Shown here: piece by piece, positions 7,989 through 14,864 of the stretch
Position numbering within the stretch: the first letter of the stretch is position 1
Layout of the letters: every line of letters begins with the position of its first letter
Source: Bacillota bacterium
GTDB taxonomy: Bacteria > Nitrospirota_A > Leptospirillia > Leptospirillales > JAMCRA01
DNA length: 14,864 nucleotides
Direction of reading: 5' to 3'
NCBI GenBank assembly: GCA_023380285.1
Contig: JAMCRA010000011.1
Span: 16,577 to 31,440 of the forward strand
Notes under the pieces: model-generated
What the model was told of the DNA's origin: nothing
Database searches by the model: none
What the model saw: only the letters and a program-made list of their open reading frames with translations
Translations under genes and position numbers: made by a program

Positions 7989-9164
7989 CTAAAGTACTAG
8001 GGCAACACATTTCAGGTAGTCTGTCTCGGGCATCGCCAGGACACGCGGATGATCCGCCGCCGCCCGTCCCTGATAAATGAGCCTTGCCGTCTTCTTTTTT
8101 TTACGCAACACATTTCTGAGGATACCGAACAGGTCTTCCCACTCCAGGAGAGCAGAACAGGAACAGCTCACAAGGATCCCCCCCGGCCTTACGAGGGAGG
8201 CGGCAAGCTCGTTCGCCGTGTAGTAGCCTTTCAGTCCTTCCTCCTTTTTCTTCCGGCTTTTGATAAAAGCAGGCGGGTCCAACACAACAACATCAAATTC
8301 CTCTCTCTTGTGAAGAGCTTTTGTGGCCCAGTCAAAAAAATCCGCGCGAATTGTCGATACGGAAATCCTGGAAGCGAAAGGAGAAAGGTTTTCCTCGTAA
8401 CACTCCAGTGCGTTTATCGAATTGTCCAGACCAACCACAGACGCGGCATTCGCCAGGGCTGCACCCACAGACCATCCCCCCACGTAAGAAAAGGCGTCCA
8501 GAAGACGTTGTCCCGAAAAATACTTTGCCAAGGCACGAACATTGTCTTTCTGATCCAAAAAAAGACCCGTTTTTTGTCCGGCCCGGAAGGGAAAACGCAT
8601 CATGGCACCACCCACCGGAACGGTCAGCGTCTCGGGAACATCTCCCCAAAATTCGTCCTGATCCGTCGAAAGCCCTTCCGTGAGGCGGGCCGGCAAAGCG
8701 TTGTCCGTCCGGATTCCTTGCGGTGCCAGCATTCGGTGAAGAATATCCAGAATCGTTTTGCGGTATTCTTCCATCAAACGCGTCGTGATCTGGATGGACA
8801 GCCAGTGAGAAAACCTGTCGACAATCAGTCCCGGAAGCCCATCGCCTTCCGAATGAATCAGACGAACGGCGGCGTCCCCTTCACGAAACTGTCGCACGGG
8901 CAACCGGATGGCTTCCTCAATCTGTTTTTCAAGGTACTCTCCAAAGTCCTGAAAGCGTCCATGTCTCAGGAGTCGAACCGCAAGAAGGGTGTGCGGGTTG
9001 AACATGCCTGTTCCGAGGTATGCTCCTCCGTTTCCGTAGACATCCACCAACCCTGCCGGAACATTATCCGGACGCTCGATTTCATTGCTGAAAACCCAGA
9101 GGTGGCCTGAACGGACCCGTCTGTCCTCTCCCTTACGGAGTATGATGCGCGGTCTGTCACTCAT
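7989..9164 (-). CDS. rlmI: RlmI-like 23S rRNA 5-methylcytosine methyltransferase (class I SAM)
   Basis: A 391-residue protein with an N-terminal PUA-like RNA-binding domain (about 1-75, IILRKGEDRRVRSGHLWVF) and a C-terminal Rossmann methyltransferase domain. Markers are QKTGLFLDQKDN (197-208), the SAM-binding DAFSYVGGWS (223-232), LDPPAF (295-300), the SCSCS segment with C334/C336 as candidate catalytic cysteines, and the C-terminal ADHPRVLAMPETDYLK typical of RlmI. In E. coli, RlmI methylates C1962 of 23S rRNA; the same target is likely here but not shown. ATG at 9164 is chosen because AGGA lies five bases upstream and the family begins there; the frame stays open to 9416 without family-like sequence. 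The typA gene follows after a 195-base gap with its own promoter. No clear terminator is visible behind this gene. Confidence 0.88.
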   Translation of the reverse strand: MSDRPRIILRKGEDRRVRSGHLWVFSNEIERPDNVPAGLVDVYGNGGAYLGTGMFNPHTLLAVRLLRHGRFQDFGEYLEKQIEEAIRLPVRQFREGDAAVRLIHSEGDGLPGLIVDRFSHWLSIQITTRLMEEYRKTILDILHRMLAPQGIRTDNALPARLTEGLSTDQDEFWGDVPETLTVPVGGAMMRFPFRAGQKTGLFLDQKDNVRALAKYFSGQRLLDAFSYVGGWSVGAALANAASVVGLDNSINALECYEENLSPFASRISVSTIRADFFDWATKALHKREEFDVVVLDPPAFIKSRKKKEEGLKGYYTANELAASLVRPGGILVSCSCSALLEWEDLFGILRNVLRKKKKTARLIYQGRAAADHPRVLAMPETDYLKCVALVL

Positions 9165-9489
9165 CTTTTCCTTTTCCTCTTTTTTTAAACCCGAACACTC
9201 CGGAAACGGTCTTTCGACGGCTGAACCGGAAAGGACTGGACAATCTTTCACATTCTCCCATAGTATGATTTTTTGTTCTGATCTCAGAGAGAGTGTGGTC
9301 GGTTGTGTGATGATGTATTGACGGACAGCAGACACCAATTGGCAAGAAAAAACAACATCCATGTATTTCCGTATTTCCCGGAGTGCATTCTGCTTCCCGT
9401 ACGATTCACCAAGCACTTCCGATCAGCAAGAGACATAATAACTGCCCATATCTTCCAAAGGCCTTTTTCCGGGGAAATCATTCATTCTG
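9165..9489. other. Divergent intergenic region between rlmI and the DUF1207 gene
   Basis: This gap of 325 bases should hold the promoters of both divergent genes. I could not find a convincing sigma-70 promoter on either strand. The best minus-strand candidate, TACTAT with CTGAGA 16 bases upstream, matches four of six positions in each box. Short palindromes CCAATTGG (about 9337) and AAAGGCCTTT (9457-9466) are present. Open frames inside the gap lack ribosome-binding sites and family-like sequence. Confidence 0.4.
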
Positions 9490-10488
9490 ATGGGGATCGA
9501 TTCCAAAAAAAAATCTTGTTTCGGTGAGCACTGGAGAAACATTAAACAACTGGGTGCAAGCGCTCTTCTCGGAGTCATGGTAACCCTGTCCCCTTTTTCG
9601 TCTGTGGGCTATCCGGCCCCTCCCGCCGATACCGTCACTCTGGATCAGGACCTGAACCAGACCGTTTCCGCATCTTCCTCGACAACGGGCAGCCAAAATT
9701 CCGGAGGGCCGTGGAAACTGACACTTCTTCCGAACCAGGATCCGTTTACCCCTCTCCTCGCCGATCCTCGTCAGCCAACGACATCCATCAATTTTCTCAC
9801 CCTTTCCAATCAGCCGTTCATTCAGTTTAACGGAAATTTTGGTGCGGATATTGGAGTCGCCCGCTGGGAATCCCCGACCCAGGGCATCAACGAATCCGTT
9901 CAAGTTGGGGTGATGGGGGCCAGCTTCTCCCGATTTTCTATCATCCAATCCTCCACTTTCCTTGAAGATGCAGACTATGTCATCGGAGTTCCGGTCACCT
10001 TTCGATATCACTCCTTCTCGGGAAGAGTCTTTTTCTACCACGAAAGTTCCCACACAGGGTACAACTACACAACCCTGATGCATATTTCGAAAATTTCGGA
10101 TTTCGGAAATGAAATTCTTCAGGTCATCCCCTCCTGGGACATCACACCCAACATCCGGATATACGGTGGAGCCGAGTATCGGGTCTTCGGACTCTACTTC
10201 TATCCCACCATGGAAGACTCGACCACCGTTCTGGGAGGCATCGAAGCCTATTCTCCGGAGATCCCTTCCTTATCCGCAAGAGGATATCTGGCCTTCAATC
10301 TGGAAGCCCGGGGCATAAACGGCTATACACCGGACGAAGACCTTCAGTTCGGACTTCTTTTCCATCGTCCGGGGTCCTACCTGCAAATCCGTCCGGCCAT
10401 CGACATTTACAACGGCTATTCTTATATGGGAGACCTTCTGTTCGAAAAAGAACACTACGTTTCTCTCGGGGTCTATTTTGACTTTTAA
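9490..10488 (+). CDS. DUF1207 family putative outer-membrane beta-barrel protein
   Basis: A 332-residue protein with a basic N-terminus, a hydrophobic stretch at about 21-39 and likely signal cleavage near PFSSVGYPA. A low-complexity Ser/Thr/Gln segment (about 45-72) follows, then the conserved part. LLADPRQP (89-96), VIGVPVTFRY, FSGRVFFYHESSHTG (176-190), IRIYGGAEY and the closing YVSLGVYFDF resemble DUF1207 proteins, which have no firmly known function. Alternating short hydrophobic strands and a terminal phenylalanine fit a barrel inserted by the BAM complex. ATG at 9490 has only a distant GGGGA (about 14 bases upstream), so initiation may be weak or the start may differ. A run of nine A (9505-9513) lies at codons 6-8. 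The next gene also encodes an exported barrel-like protein. Confidence 0.75.
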   Translation: MGIDSKKKSCFGEHWRNIKQLGASALLGVMVTLSPFSSVGYPAPPADTVTLDQDLNQTVSASSSTTGSQNSGGPWKLTLLPNQDPFTPLLADPRQPTTSINFLTLSNQPFIQFNGNFGADIGVARWESPTQGINESVQVGVMGASFSRFSIIQSSTFLEDADYVIGVPVTFRYHSFSGRVFFYHESSHTGYNYTTLMHISKISDFGNEILQVIPSWDITPNIRIYGGAEYRVFGLYFYPTMEDSTTVLGGIEAYSPEIPSLSARGYLAFNLEARGINGYTPDEDLQFGLLFHRPGSYLQIRPAIDIYNGYSYMGDLLFEKEHYVSLGVYFDF

Positions 10489-10695
10489 CCCCAGACCTGC
10501 AAAAATTCCGGGATTGTTCTATGGAAAGCACGCCCCTCTTTCATCGTGTTTTTCTCCGGCTTTCTTTTTTGTGATCTGTGGTTTTGGGGCACTGCCGGAC
10601 CGTATTCCTATGTTTCGATCGGGACAACCCTTTCTCAACCCGAAAAGATTGCTACCAGCCCGGATGAGATTTTTTCGTGACCGGGCGGAGGTCCC

Positions 10696-11349
10696 TTGAT
10701 TCTGATTTCTTCGCGGTTTTCTGCAAAATTCTTCCGGCAGTGCAAACGTTTTTTCATTTTTCGAAAAACAGGCATGCGACCAGGAATCCCCGCCCTCATC
10801 CTTGTTCTTGCCCTGCTTTCTCTTGCCCCACAGAAAGTCTCAGCCGTTGATCTTGAATTTCTGGGAGACATGACAATTGCTCCTGTCTCTCCCCTTCAAA
10901 ATGCCGGCATCATTGGCGGGGGAGGAGACATCCGCTTGCTCTGGGAGGTCCTTCCGGACTGGGATGCCATGTTTTCCGCCGGCATTCAGGTCTTCCCGAC
11001 GGGAACCAATCCCGGCCCGAATACGGTAACATTCGAGCCCAATACTGGCGGAATTGTCTCTGTCGTTCCTGTCACGTTCGGCTTTTCCCATGTCATCTAC
11101 CGGACGCGCAAGAAAAACACATTCTTTTTAACGGGCGGCATCGGTCCCGGATTTGAATTTTCCTATGGAGCAGACCATCCGGAAGTGGAGCCATACGCGG
11201 AAATTGGCGGGGGGTTCAGTCTGAAGGAATTTTTTCTTGAAGAGCGTGTTGGAGTGATGCCACTGGCTTTTGGGGCTTATCAGCCATCAGGGTCTGGTCC
11301 CTTGATCATGTTCATCACATCGGTAGGAATTCACTTCTTTCAGTTCTGA
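10696..11349 (+). CDS. Small exported protein, probable outer-membrane beta-barrel
   Basis: I do not recognise a named family. The protein has a signal peptide (core IPALILVLALLSLA, predicted cleavage KVSA|VD after residue 50 of the long form), a Gly-rich mature region with alternating strands (VPVTFGFSHVIY, FFLTGGIGPGFEFSYG, EIGGGFSLKEFF) and a C-terminal phenylalanine in SVGIHFFQF. This pattern is typical of eight-stranded barrels of the OmpW/OmpX size class. The start is uncertain. TTG at 10696 has a perfect GGAGG (10687-10691) four bases upstream and gives 217 residues with a long basic leader. ATG at 10774 gives 191 residues and a more ordinary signal peptide but has no useful ribosome-binding site. 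It follows the DUF1207 gene by 207 bases and converges on recO. Confidence 0.65.
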   Translation: MILISSRFSAKFFRQCKRFFIFRKTGMRPGIPALILVLALLSLAPQKVSAVDLEFLGDMTIAPVSPLQNAGIIGGGGDIRLLWEVLPDWDAMFSAGIQVFPTGTNPGPNTVTFEPNTGGIVSVVPVTFGFSHVIYRTRKKNTFFLTGGIGPGFEFSYGADHPEVEPYAEIGGGFSLKEFFLEERVGVMPLAFGAYQPSGSGPLIMFITSVGIHFFQF

Positions 11350-11393
11350 TATAAGCAAGCATTCTCACGCTCGCCCCGATATTCCCTGGAAGG

Positions 11394-12134
11394 CTAGACA
11401 ATACGGACCGGCAGGGAATCGATCGTTCGCCAGTCCTTCACCCGACAGGACAGGATCCGATCCAGAAACTCAACCGACCTGCTCAGAATCGGGGTATCCG
11501 CTGGAATCTCCCCCCCGTTTCTCGCAATTCCATCAAGAAAGCGCAAGACCCTCACTTCCACTTTCAGTCCCACTTCCATCCTTCCGGGATTCTCGAGACA
11601 ACGGGAACACAGGACCCTTCCATCCATTGGATAATAAAAAAGGGAATTTCCGAAGGGAGATTCTTTGCAAAGGCTGCAGTCATCTGCCCGGATCTGGTAT
11701 CCAAGAAGGTCCAGCGCGGATGCCGCAAAACGGATCCAGGCAAAAGCCGGCGAGATCTTTTGGGCCGAGAGGAGTTCCAGATAATTGACCGCAAGATCAA
11801 AAACAGGCGGTTCCGGCAAGGCAGGAGGAAGAAGTCCCAATAAAAGACGGATCCCCATTCCCGCCCAGTAGCATCGGTCCAGGTCAGATTTGACGTACGA
11901 GAACGGGTTCACAATAGACGCTTTATGGATCCGGTAAAGAGTTCCCTCGAGATGGAACCTTCCGAGTATTGTTGAAAGAGTCAGGGGTTCCAGGGAAGCT
12001 CCAAAACGGTTTGACATCCCCGTCGCTCCCCGGGCAAATCCTGTAAGAACTCCTTCTTCCCTGGAAAAGAAGGTCACCACCCTGTCGGACTCAAGATATC
12101 GGACCGACCGCAGAACCAGGGCATACTGCTCCAA
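11394..12134 (-). CDS. recO: DNA repair protein RecO
   Basis: RecO works in the RecFOR pathway, loading RecA on SSB-coated single-stranded DNA and annealing complementary strands during gap repair. The 246 residues match the family length. An N-terminal OB-fold (about 1-80, beginning EQYALVLRSVRYLESDRVVTFFS, with TGFARGA) is followed by a helical domain. The helical domain contains a zinc-finger-like set C153-x2-C156 and C176-x2-C179 (CSLC and CSRC). Start is TTG at 12134: AGGAG lies five bases upstream and the protein begins at the usual family position. It follows era by 12 bases, with its ribosome-binding site directly after the era stop, so the two are very probably cotranscribed. Era-recO linkage is common in bacteria. 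Confidence 0.92.
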   Translation of the reverse strand: MEQYALVLRSVRYLESDRVVTFFSREEGVLTGFARGATGMSNRFGASLEPLTLSTILGRFHLEGTLYRIHKASIVNPFSYVKSDLDRCYWAGMGIRLLLGLLPPALPEPPVFDLAVNYLELLSAQKISPAFAWIRFAASALDLLGYQIRADDCSLCKESPFGNSLFYYPMDGRVLCSRCLENPGRMEVGLKVEVRVLRFLDGIARNGGEIPADTPILSRSVEFLDRILSCRVKDWRTIDSLPVRIV

Positions 12135-12146
12135 GGAGTCTCCTCG

Positions 12147-13109
12147 TTATTCGGGCATATATCCAAGCTCCCGAAGCATACCGGGATTTTCACGCCAACC
12201 TTCGGAAACGCGCACATCCAGACGCAAAAAAACTTTTCCTCCCACAAGTCTTTCGATATCCTTCCTGGCTGCCTGGCTGATTTCACGGATCCTCTCTCCC
12301 TTCTGTCCGATCAGAATGCCTTTCTGGGAGAGTCGTTCGACAAAAATAGAACCCGTGATTCGCGTAATTTCGCCCGGGGATTGCGGTTCCTCAAACTCTT
12401 CGATCAATACAGCTGCCTGATGGGGAACTTCCTCTCTCAGCTGCAAGAAAATTTTTTCCTGAATATACTCGCGCGCCAACTGACGGACGGTCTGGCTTGT
12501 GTACCATTCCCGGTCGAAGACGGGCTCTCCTGCAGGAAGAAGGTCAAAGAGAAGATTGAGAAACCGGTCAAGATTTTTTTCTTTTAAACCGGAAACCGGT
12601 ATGATTTCACCCGGGAACCCCCATTTTTCAATTTCCAGAAGGCGTGGAATCATCCCCTGGGGCTTTGCCCGGTCCATTTTTGTCGCGGCGATCACCAACG
12701 GTCTCCCCCCGAGAGCGGGAAGAAGAATCTGCCGCATTTTCTCCACATCCTGCGGGCCCGGCAAAGGATCGAGACTCACGACCCAGACGACAACATCGGC
12801 CGAAAGAAGAGCTTCTCTCGCCACAGTCCCCATGAGCTGGTTGAAAGCGTGCGACAAACGGTGAAACCCCGGCGTATCATAGAAGACAATCTGACCGCGA
12901 GTGGTGGTGTGGATCCCCTGGATCAGGGTTCGGGTGGTCTGGGCGACGGGTGAGGTTGCCGCAATCTTTTCTCCAACGATTGCATTGACCAGTGTCGACT
13001 TTCCGGAGTTCGGGAGTCCTACCAGAGAGACAAATCCGGAACGGGAATGGGCGCTGTTCGAGGCTTGCTCCTCCCCGACAGGCAAGGATGGAACGGGGTT
13101 TTTCGGCAT
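12147..13109 (-). CDS. era: Era GTPase, 16S rRNA-binding ribosome assembly factor
   Basis: Era binds the 3' end of 16S rRNA and guides maturation of the small ribosomal subunit. The 320-residue protein has a GTPase domain with G1 GLPNSGKST (31-39), AQTTR (56-60), G3 DTPG (78-81), G4 TKMD (143-146) and G5 SGL (173-175). A C-terminal KH domain carries GQKG (268-271, the GxxG loop) and a family-typical end. Two motifs deviate from the usual Era sequence: Asn to Thr in G4 (normally NKxD) and Ala to Gly in G5 (normally SAL). A Thr at that G4 position occurs in other functional GTPases such as EngB. About 24 poorly conserved residues precede the GTPase fold. ATG at 13109 has AAAGG six bases upstream. 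First gene of an era-recO pair, divergent from the dehydrogenase gene. Confidence 0.94.
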   Translation of the reverse strand: MPKNPVPSLPVGEEQASNSAHSRSGFVSLVGLPNSGKSTLVNAIVGEKIAATSPVAQTTRTLIQGIHTTTRGQIVFYDTPGFHRLSHAFNQLMGTVAREALLSADVVVWVVSLDPLPGPQDVEKMRQILLPALGGRPLVIAATKMDRAKPQGMIPRLLEIEKWGFPGEIIPVSGLKEKNLDRFLNLLFDLLPAGEPVFDREWYTSQTVRQLAREYIQEKIFLQLREEVPHQAAVLIEEFEEPQSPGEITRITGSIFVERLSQKGILIGQKGERIREISQAARKDIERLVGGKVFLRLDVRVSEGWRENPGMLRELGYMPE

Positions 13110-13138
13110 TTCGGGCCTTTCAGGTCATCAGCAGACGA

Positions 13139-13168
13139 ATTTTCGTTTGCCAGGGTGAATTGTCTCAA
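13139..13168 (-). promoter_or_regulatory. Possible promoter of era-recO
   Basis: On the minus strand there is TTGAGA (complement of 13163-13168, five of six consensus bases), an 18-base spacer and GAAAAT (complement of 13139-13144, four of six). It sits in the 91-base gap between the divergent era and dehydrogenase genes and would give a leader of about 20-25 nt. The match is only moderate. Confidence 0.3.
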
Positions 13169-13200
13169 CTTCAGAAACTTTATCATGGGCCAGGTCAAGA

Positions 13201-14034
13201 ATGGAAATCCATCCGGAATCTCCCGGGAACACTCCCCCGGAGAAAACGTCGTCCCGCACTCCTTTCTTCTCCCGGATTTTTCTGACAGGCGCATCCTCTG
13301 GTCTGGGAAAAGCCCTGGCCCTGGAATCCGCCCATCCCGGTGTCTCCATGGGGTTATTGGCTCGTCGAACAAGTCTCCTGGAATCTCTGGCCGGAGAAGT
13401 CCGGAAAAAGGGGGTCAACGTGACGATCTACACGGGAGACGTCCGTGACAAAACCTTTCTGCAAGAAGCGGGAATGGACTTTCAACAGCGTTACGGCGTT
13501 CCCGATTGCCTGATTGCCAACGCCGGGATACGGGGGCCTTTATATGCAGGGATGACAGATCGATGTGAAGAGGACGTGATGGAGACGAACTTTCATGGTG
13601 CAAGAAATACAATCCTGCCTTTTCTTCCTGGAATGACAGGCAACCGGAGTGGATCGATCCTTGTCATATCCAGCCTTGCATCCTATCTTGCACTCCCGGA
13701 AGCCGGAGGATACTGTGCATCAAAAGCGGCCCTGAACCTCTGGTGCGGATCCCTTCGGTACGACTTGAAACAGCATGGGGTCACCCTCACACTTGTGAAT
13801 CCCGGATTTATCCGAACAGAGATGACACAGGACAATCCCTATCCCATGCCCTTTGTTCTGGAACCGGAAAAAGCCGCCCGACTCATTCTGAAGGCGGCCA
13901 GAAAAAAAACACCCGTCTACTCGTTCCCTGCTGGTCTGGCCTGGCCCTTAAGATTTTTGGCTTCTCTCCCCCTGCCCTTGAGAGAGTTTCTCCTGTCGAG
14001 GGTAGTCCGGAGAAAACATCCTTCACGAACGTGA
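13201..14034 (+). CDS. Short-chain dehydrogenase/reductase (SDR), classical type
   Basis: An NAD(P)-dependent oxidoreductase of unknown substrate. The 277 residues carry the full classical SDR set: cofactor glycine motif TGASSGLG (29-36), NAG (107-109), N130 (ETNFHG), catalytic Ser in ISS (157-158), Y171-CAS-K175, and PGFIRTEM after the active site. Arginines R55/R56 after the second strand favour NADP(H). About 25 residues precede the Rossmann fold. The hydrophobic, proline-rich C-terminal stretch (about 241-268) is seen in SDRs that act on lipids or associate with membranes, but this does not identify the substrate. ATG at 13201 has AGG six bases upstream. The gene is divergent from era and convergent with the unidentified gene on the right, with 21 bases between the two coding ends. 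Confidence 0.88.
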   Translation: MEIHPESPGNTPPEKTSSRTPFFSRIFLTGASSGLGKALALESAHPGVSMGLLARRTSLLESLAGEVRKKGVNVTIYTGDVRDKTFLQEAGMDFQQRYGVPDCLIANAGIRGPLYAGMTDRCEEDVMETNFHGARNTILPFLPGMTGNRSGSILVISSLASYLALPEAGGYCASKAALNLWCGSLRYDLKQHGVTLTLVNPGFIRTEMTQDNPYPMPFVLEPEKAARLILKAARKKTPVYSFPAGLAWPLRFLASLPLPLREFLLSRVVRRKHPSRT

Positions 14035-14055
14035 TACCCCTGTCCCCGGAGGGGG

Positions 14056-14742
14056 TCATGGGAAGGTCTCCAAAGAATCCTTTGGGCATGCCGACCGGAC
14101 ATCTTCGAGAACCCGGTCATAGAAAAGACCATCCCCGTATTCTTCGGATATTTCCCGCCCTGCAGCTTTCTGCTGGTCCTCCCACCCTGAATTCTGCAGA
14201 TGTGGCAGGGAAAAGATTTGAAGAAGATGCTCGCCCGTCAGGCGGCATTCTTTCAAAGAATGGCAGTCTCCCCGCCAGACACCGGGTTTCAGAAAAGTGC
14301 GCGGAAAAAGACGGTTCATGAATTCGTCCTGGGAATACTCGGGCTCGATGACCGGAGTTCCCTTCGCCCAGCGCACAGCACTGTCATAAACCGGTCGACT
14401 GATGGAGAACCATCGGCTTCCCGGGCAGATTTCCGCTCCGAAAAATCGGTTCTGCACAACGACCACTTTTGTGCCCGGATAAATTGACAAATCCGGAAGC
14501 GGAAAAGAAACCCGATCGCTCTCACACCCCTGGAGCAGATCCCACACACAGGGAACCTCACACATAAACTCCTGGGGACGCGCCCGGTTGCTTGCCACAA
14601 GCTTTTGAATCTCTTCCGGAGAGATCTTTCGCTTGTCTCCCTCCGGTGTCAGCCGGAAAAAAGCGGCCTTGGGCAGGTTCGGGCTTTCTCCCAAATACCA
14701 GAAAGCTTCATTAACGGCATCTTGCCCCTTCACACGAATCAT
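14056..14742 (-). CDS. Hypothetical protein of unknown function (228 aa)
   Basis: I do not recognise this protein. ATG at 14742 is strongly supported by GGAGG six bases upstream and a candidate promoter further up; the longer open frame to 14811 is less likely. The sequence is soluble-looking, with no signal peptide or membrane segment, and is rich in aromatic residues and proline. Eight cysteines lie at residues 61, 65, 73, 106, 160, 166 and 219 with others absent from regular CxxC pairs; the closest spacing is CEVPC (61-65). A charged N-terminal third (about 30-50, with SPEEIQKL) precedes a likely beta-rich middle (LSIYPGTKVVVVQNRFFGAEICPGSRWFSI). The context gives no functional clue. Real coding status is supported by the start signals, normal composition and lack of a competing frame. 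Confidence 0.7.
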   Translation of the reverse strand: MIRVKGQDAVNEAFWYLGESPNLPKAAFFRLTPEGDKRKISPEEIQKLVASNRARPQEFMCEVPCVWDLLQGCESDRVSFPLPDLSIYPGTKVVVVQNRFFGAEICPGSRWFSISRPVYDSAVRWAKGTPVIEPEYSQDEFMNRLFPRTFLKPGVWRGDCHSLKECRLTGEHLLQIFSLPHLQNSGWEDQQKAAGREISEEYGDGLFYDRVLEDVRSACPKDSLETFP

Positions 14743-14822
14743 GATCCACCTCCATGGCTGATCTGACGGTTGTTGGCGAGAAACAGTTAACACATTGCCC
14801 GACTCTTGCATCTCTCTTCTAA

Positions 14823-14850
14823 ACTATACCCCCGGAAAAAAACGTTTAAA
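14823..14850 (-). promoter_or_regulatory. Probable promoter of the 14742-14056 gene
   Basis: On the minus strand there is TTTAAA (14845-14850, four of six -35 consensus bases), a 16-base spacer and TATAGT (complement of 14823-14828, five of six). Transcription would begin near 14816, about 73 nt before the ATG. The spacer contains a T7 run followed by a G5 run. Confidence 0.45.
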
Positions 14851-14864
14851 GACTGGATTCAGGC

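Noticed and set aside
8049..9110. 353-codon plus-strand open frame opposite rlmI
   Set aside because: It is rich in Arg, Pro, Ser and His with no recognisable domain, and rlmI on the other strand is clearly identified over the whole stretch.
9284..9527. Small open frames on both strands in the gap between rlmI and the DUF1207 gene
   Set aside because: No ribosome-binding sites, no family-like sequence, and they overlap one another or the start of the real gene.
14036..14056. C-rich/G-rich hairpin (CCCC-GGA-GGGG) between the ends of the dehydrogenase and the unknown gene as a bidirectional terminator
   Set aside because: The stem is only 4-5 bp and no T-run flanks it on either side; too weak to call.

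Overview
The window reads as ordinary chromosome of a Gram-negative bacterium with moderately high GC. Two genes encode likely outer-membrane barrels with signal peptides, and the rest are mostly housekeeping genes. The set (thiC, a cobalamin-dependent methionine synthase with a separate reactivation protein, typA, an rlmI-like methyltransferase, a DUF1207 barrel, era-recO) would fit a Nitrospirota member such as Leptospirillum. That assignment is an inference from gene flavour and is not proven by anything here.

Left part (1-4447, rightward): the 3' portion of thiC (thiamine pyrimidine synthesis), then a 168-nt leader with a strong hairpin and a nearly pure pyrimidine tract. Next come a stand-alone methionine synthase reactivation-domain protein and an 815-residue MetH that lacks that domain. 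The two overlap by four bases (GTGA). Together they make up one split cobalamin-dependent methionine synthase.

Centre (4444-9164, leftward): an rlmI-like 23S rRNA cytosine methyltransferase gene, then, behind its own likely promoter, a tight run of typA/bipA, a periplasmic cyclophilin and a PhnP-like metallo-beta-lactamase-fold hydrolase. The last gene ends on the same CTAG tetranucleotide as metH.

Right part: two rightward genes for signal-bearing, probably outer-membrane beta-barrel proteins (9490-11349; the first is DUF1207). They converge on a leftward era-recO pair (13109-11394). A short-chain dehydrogenase gene is divergent from era. At the right edge is a leftward gene of unknown function (14742-14056) with a near-consensus promoter and a perfect Shine-Dalgarno sequence.

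I found no rRNA, tRNA, insertion sequence, CRISPR array, phage gene or toxin/defence module, and no convincing new multi-gene system. The most informative points are the split MetH and its structured leader, the palindrome beside the typA promoter, the variant GTP-binding motifs in Era, the unassigned 10489-10695 gap, and the unidentified gene at the right edge.
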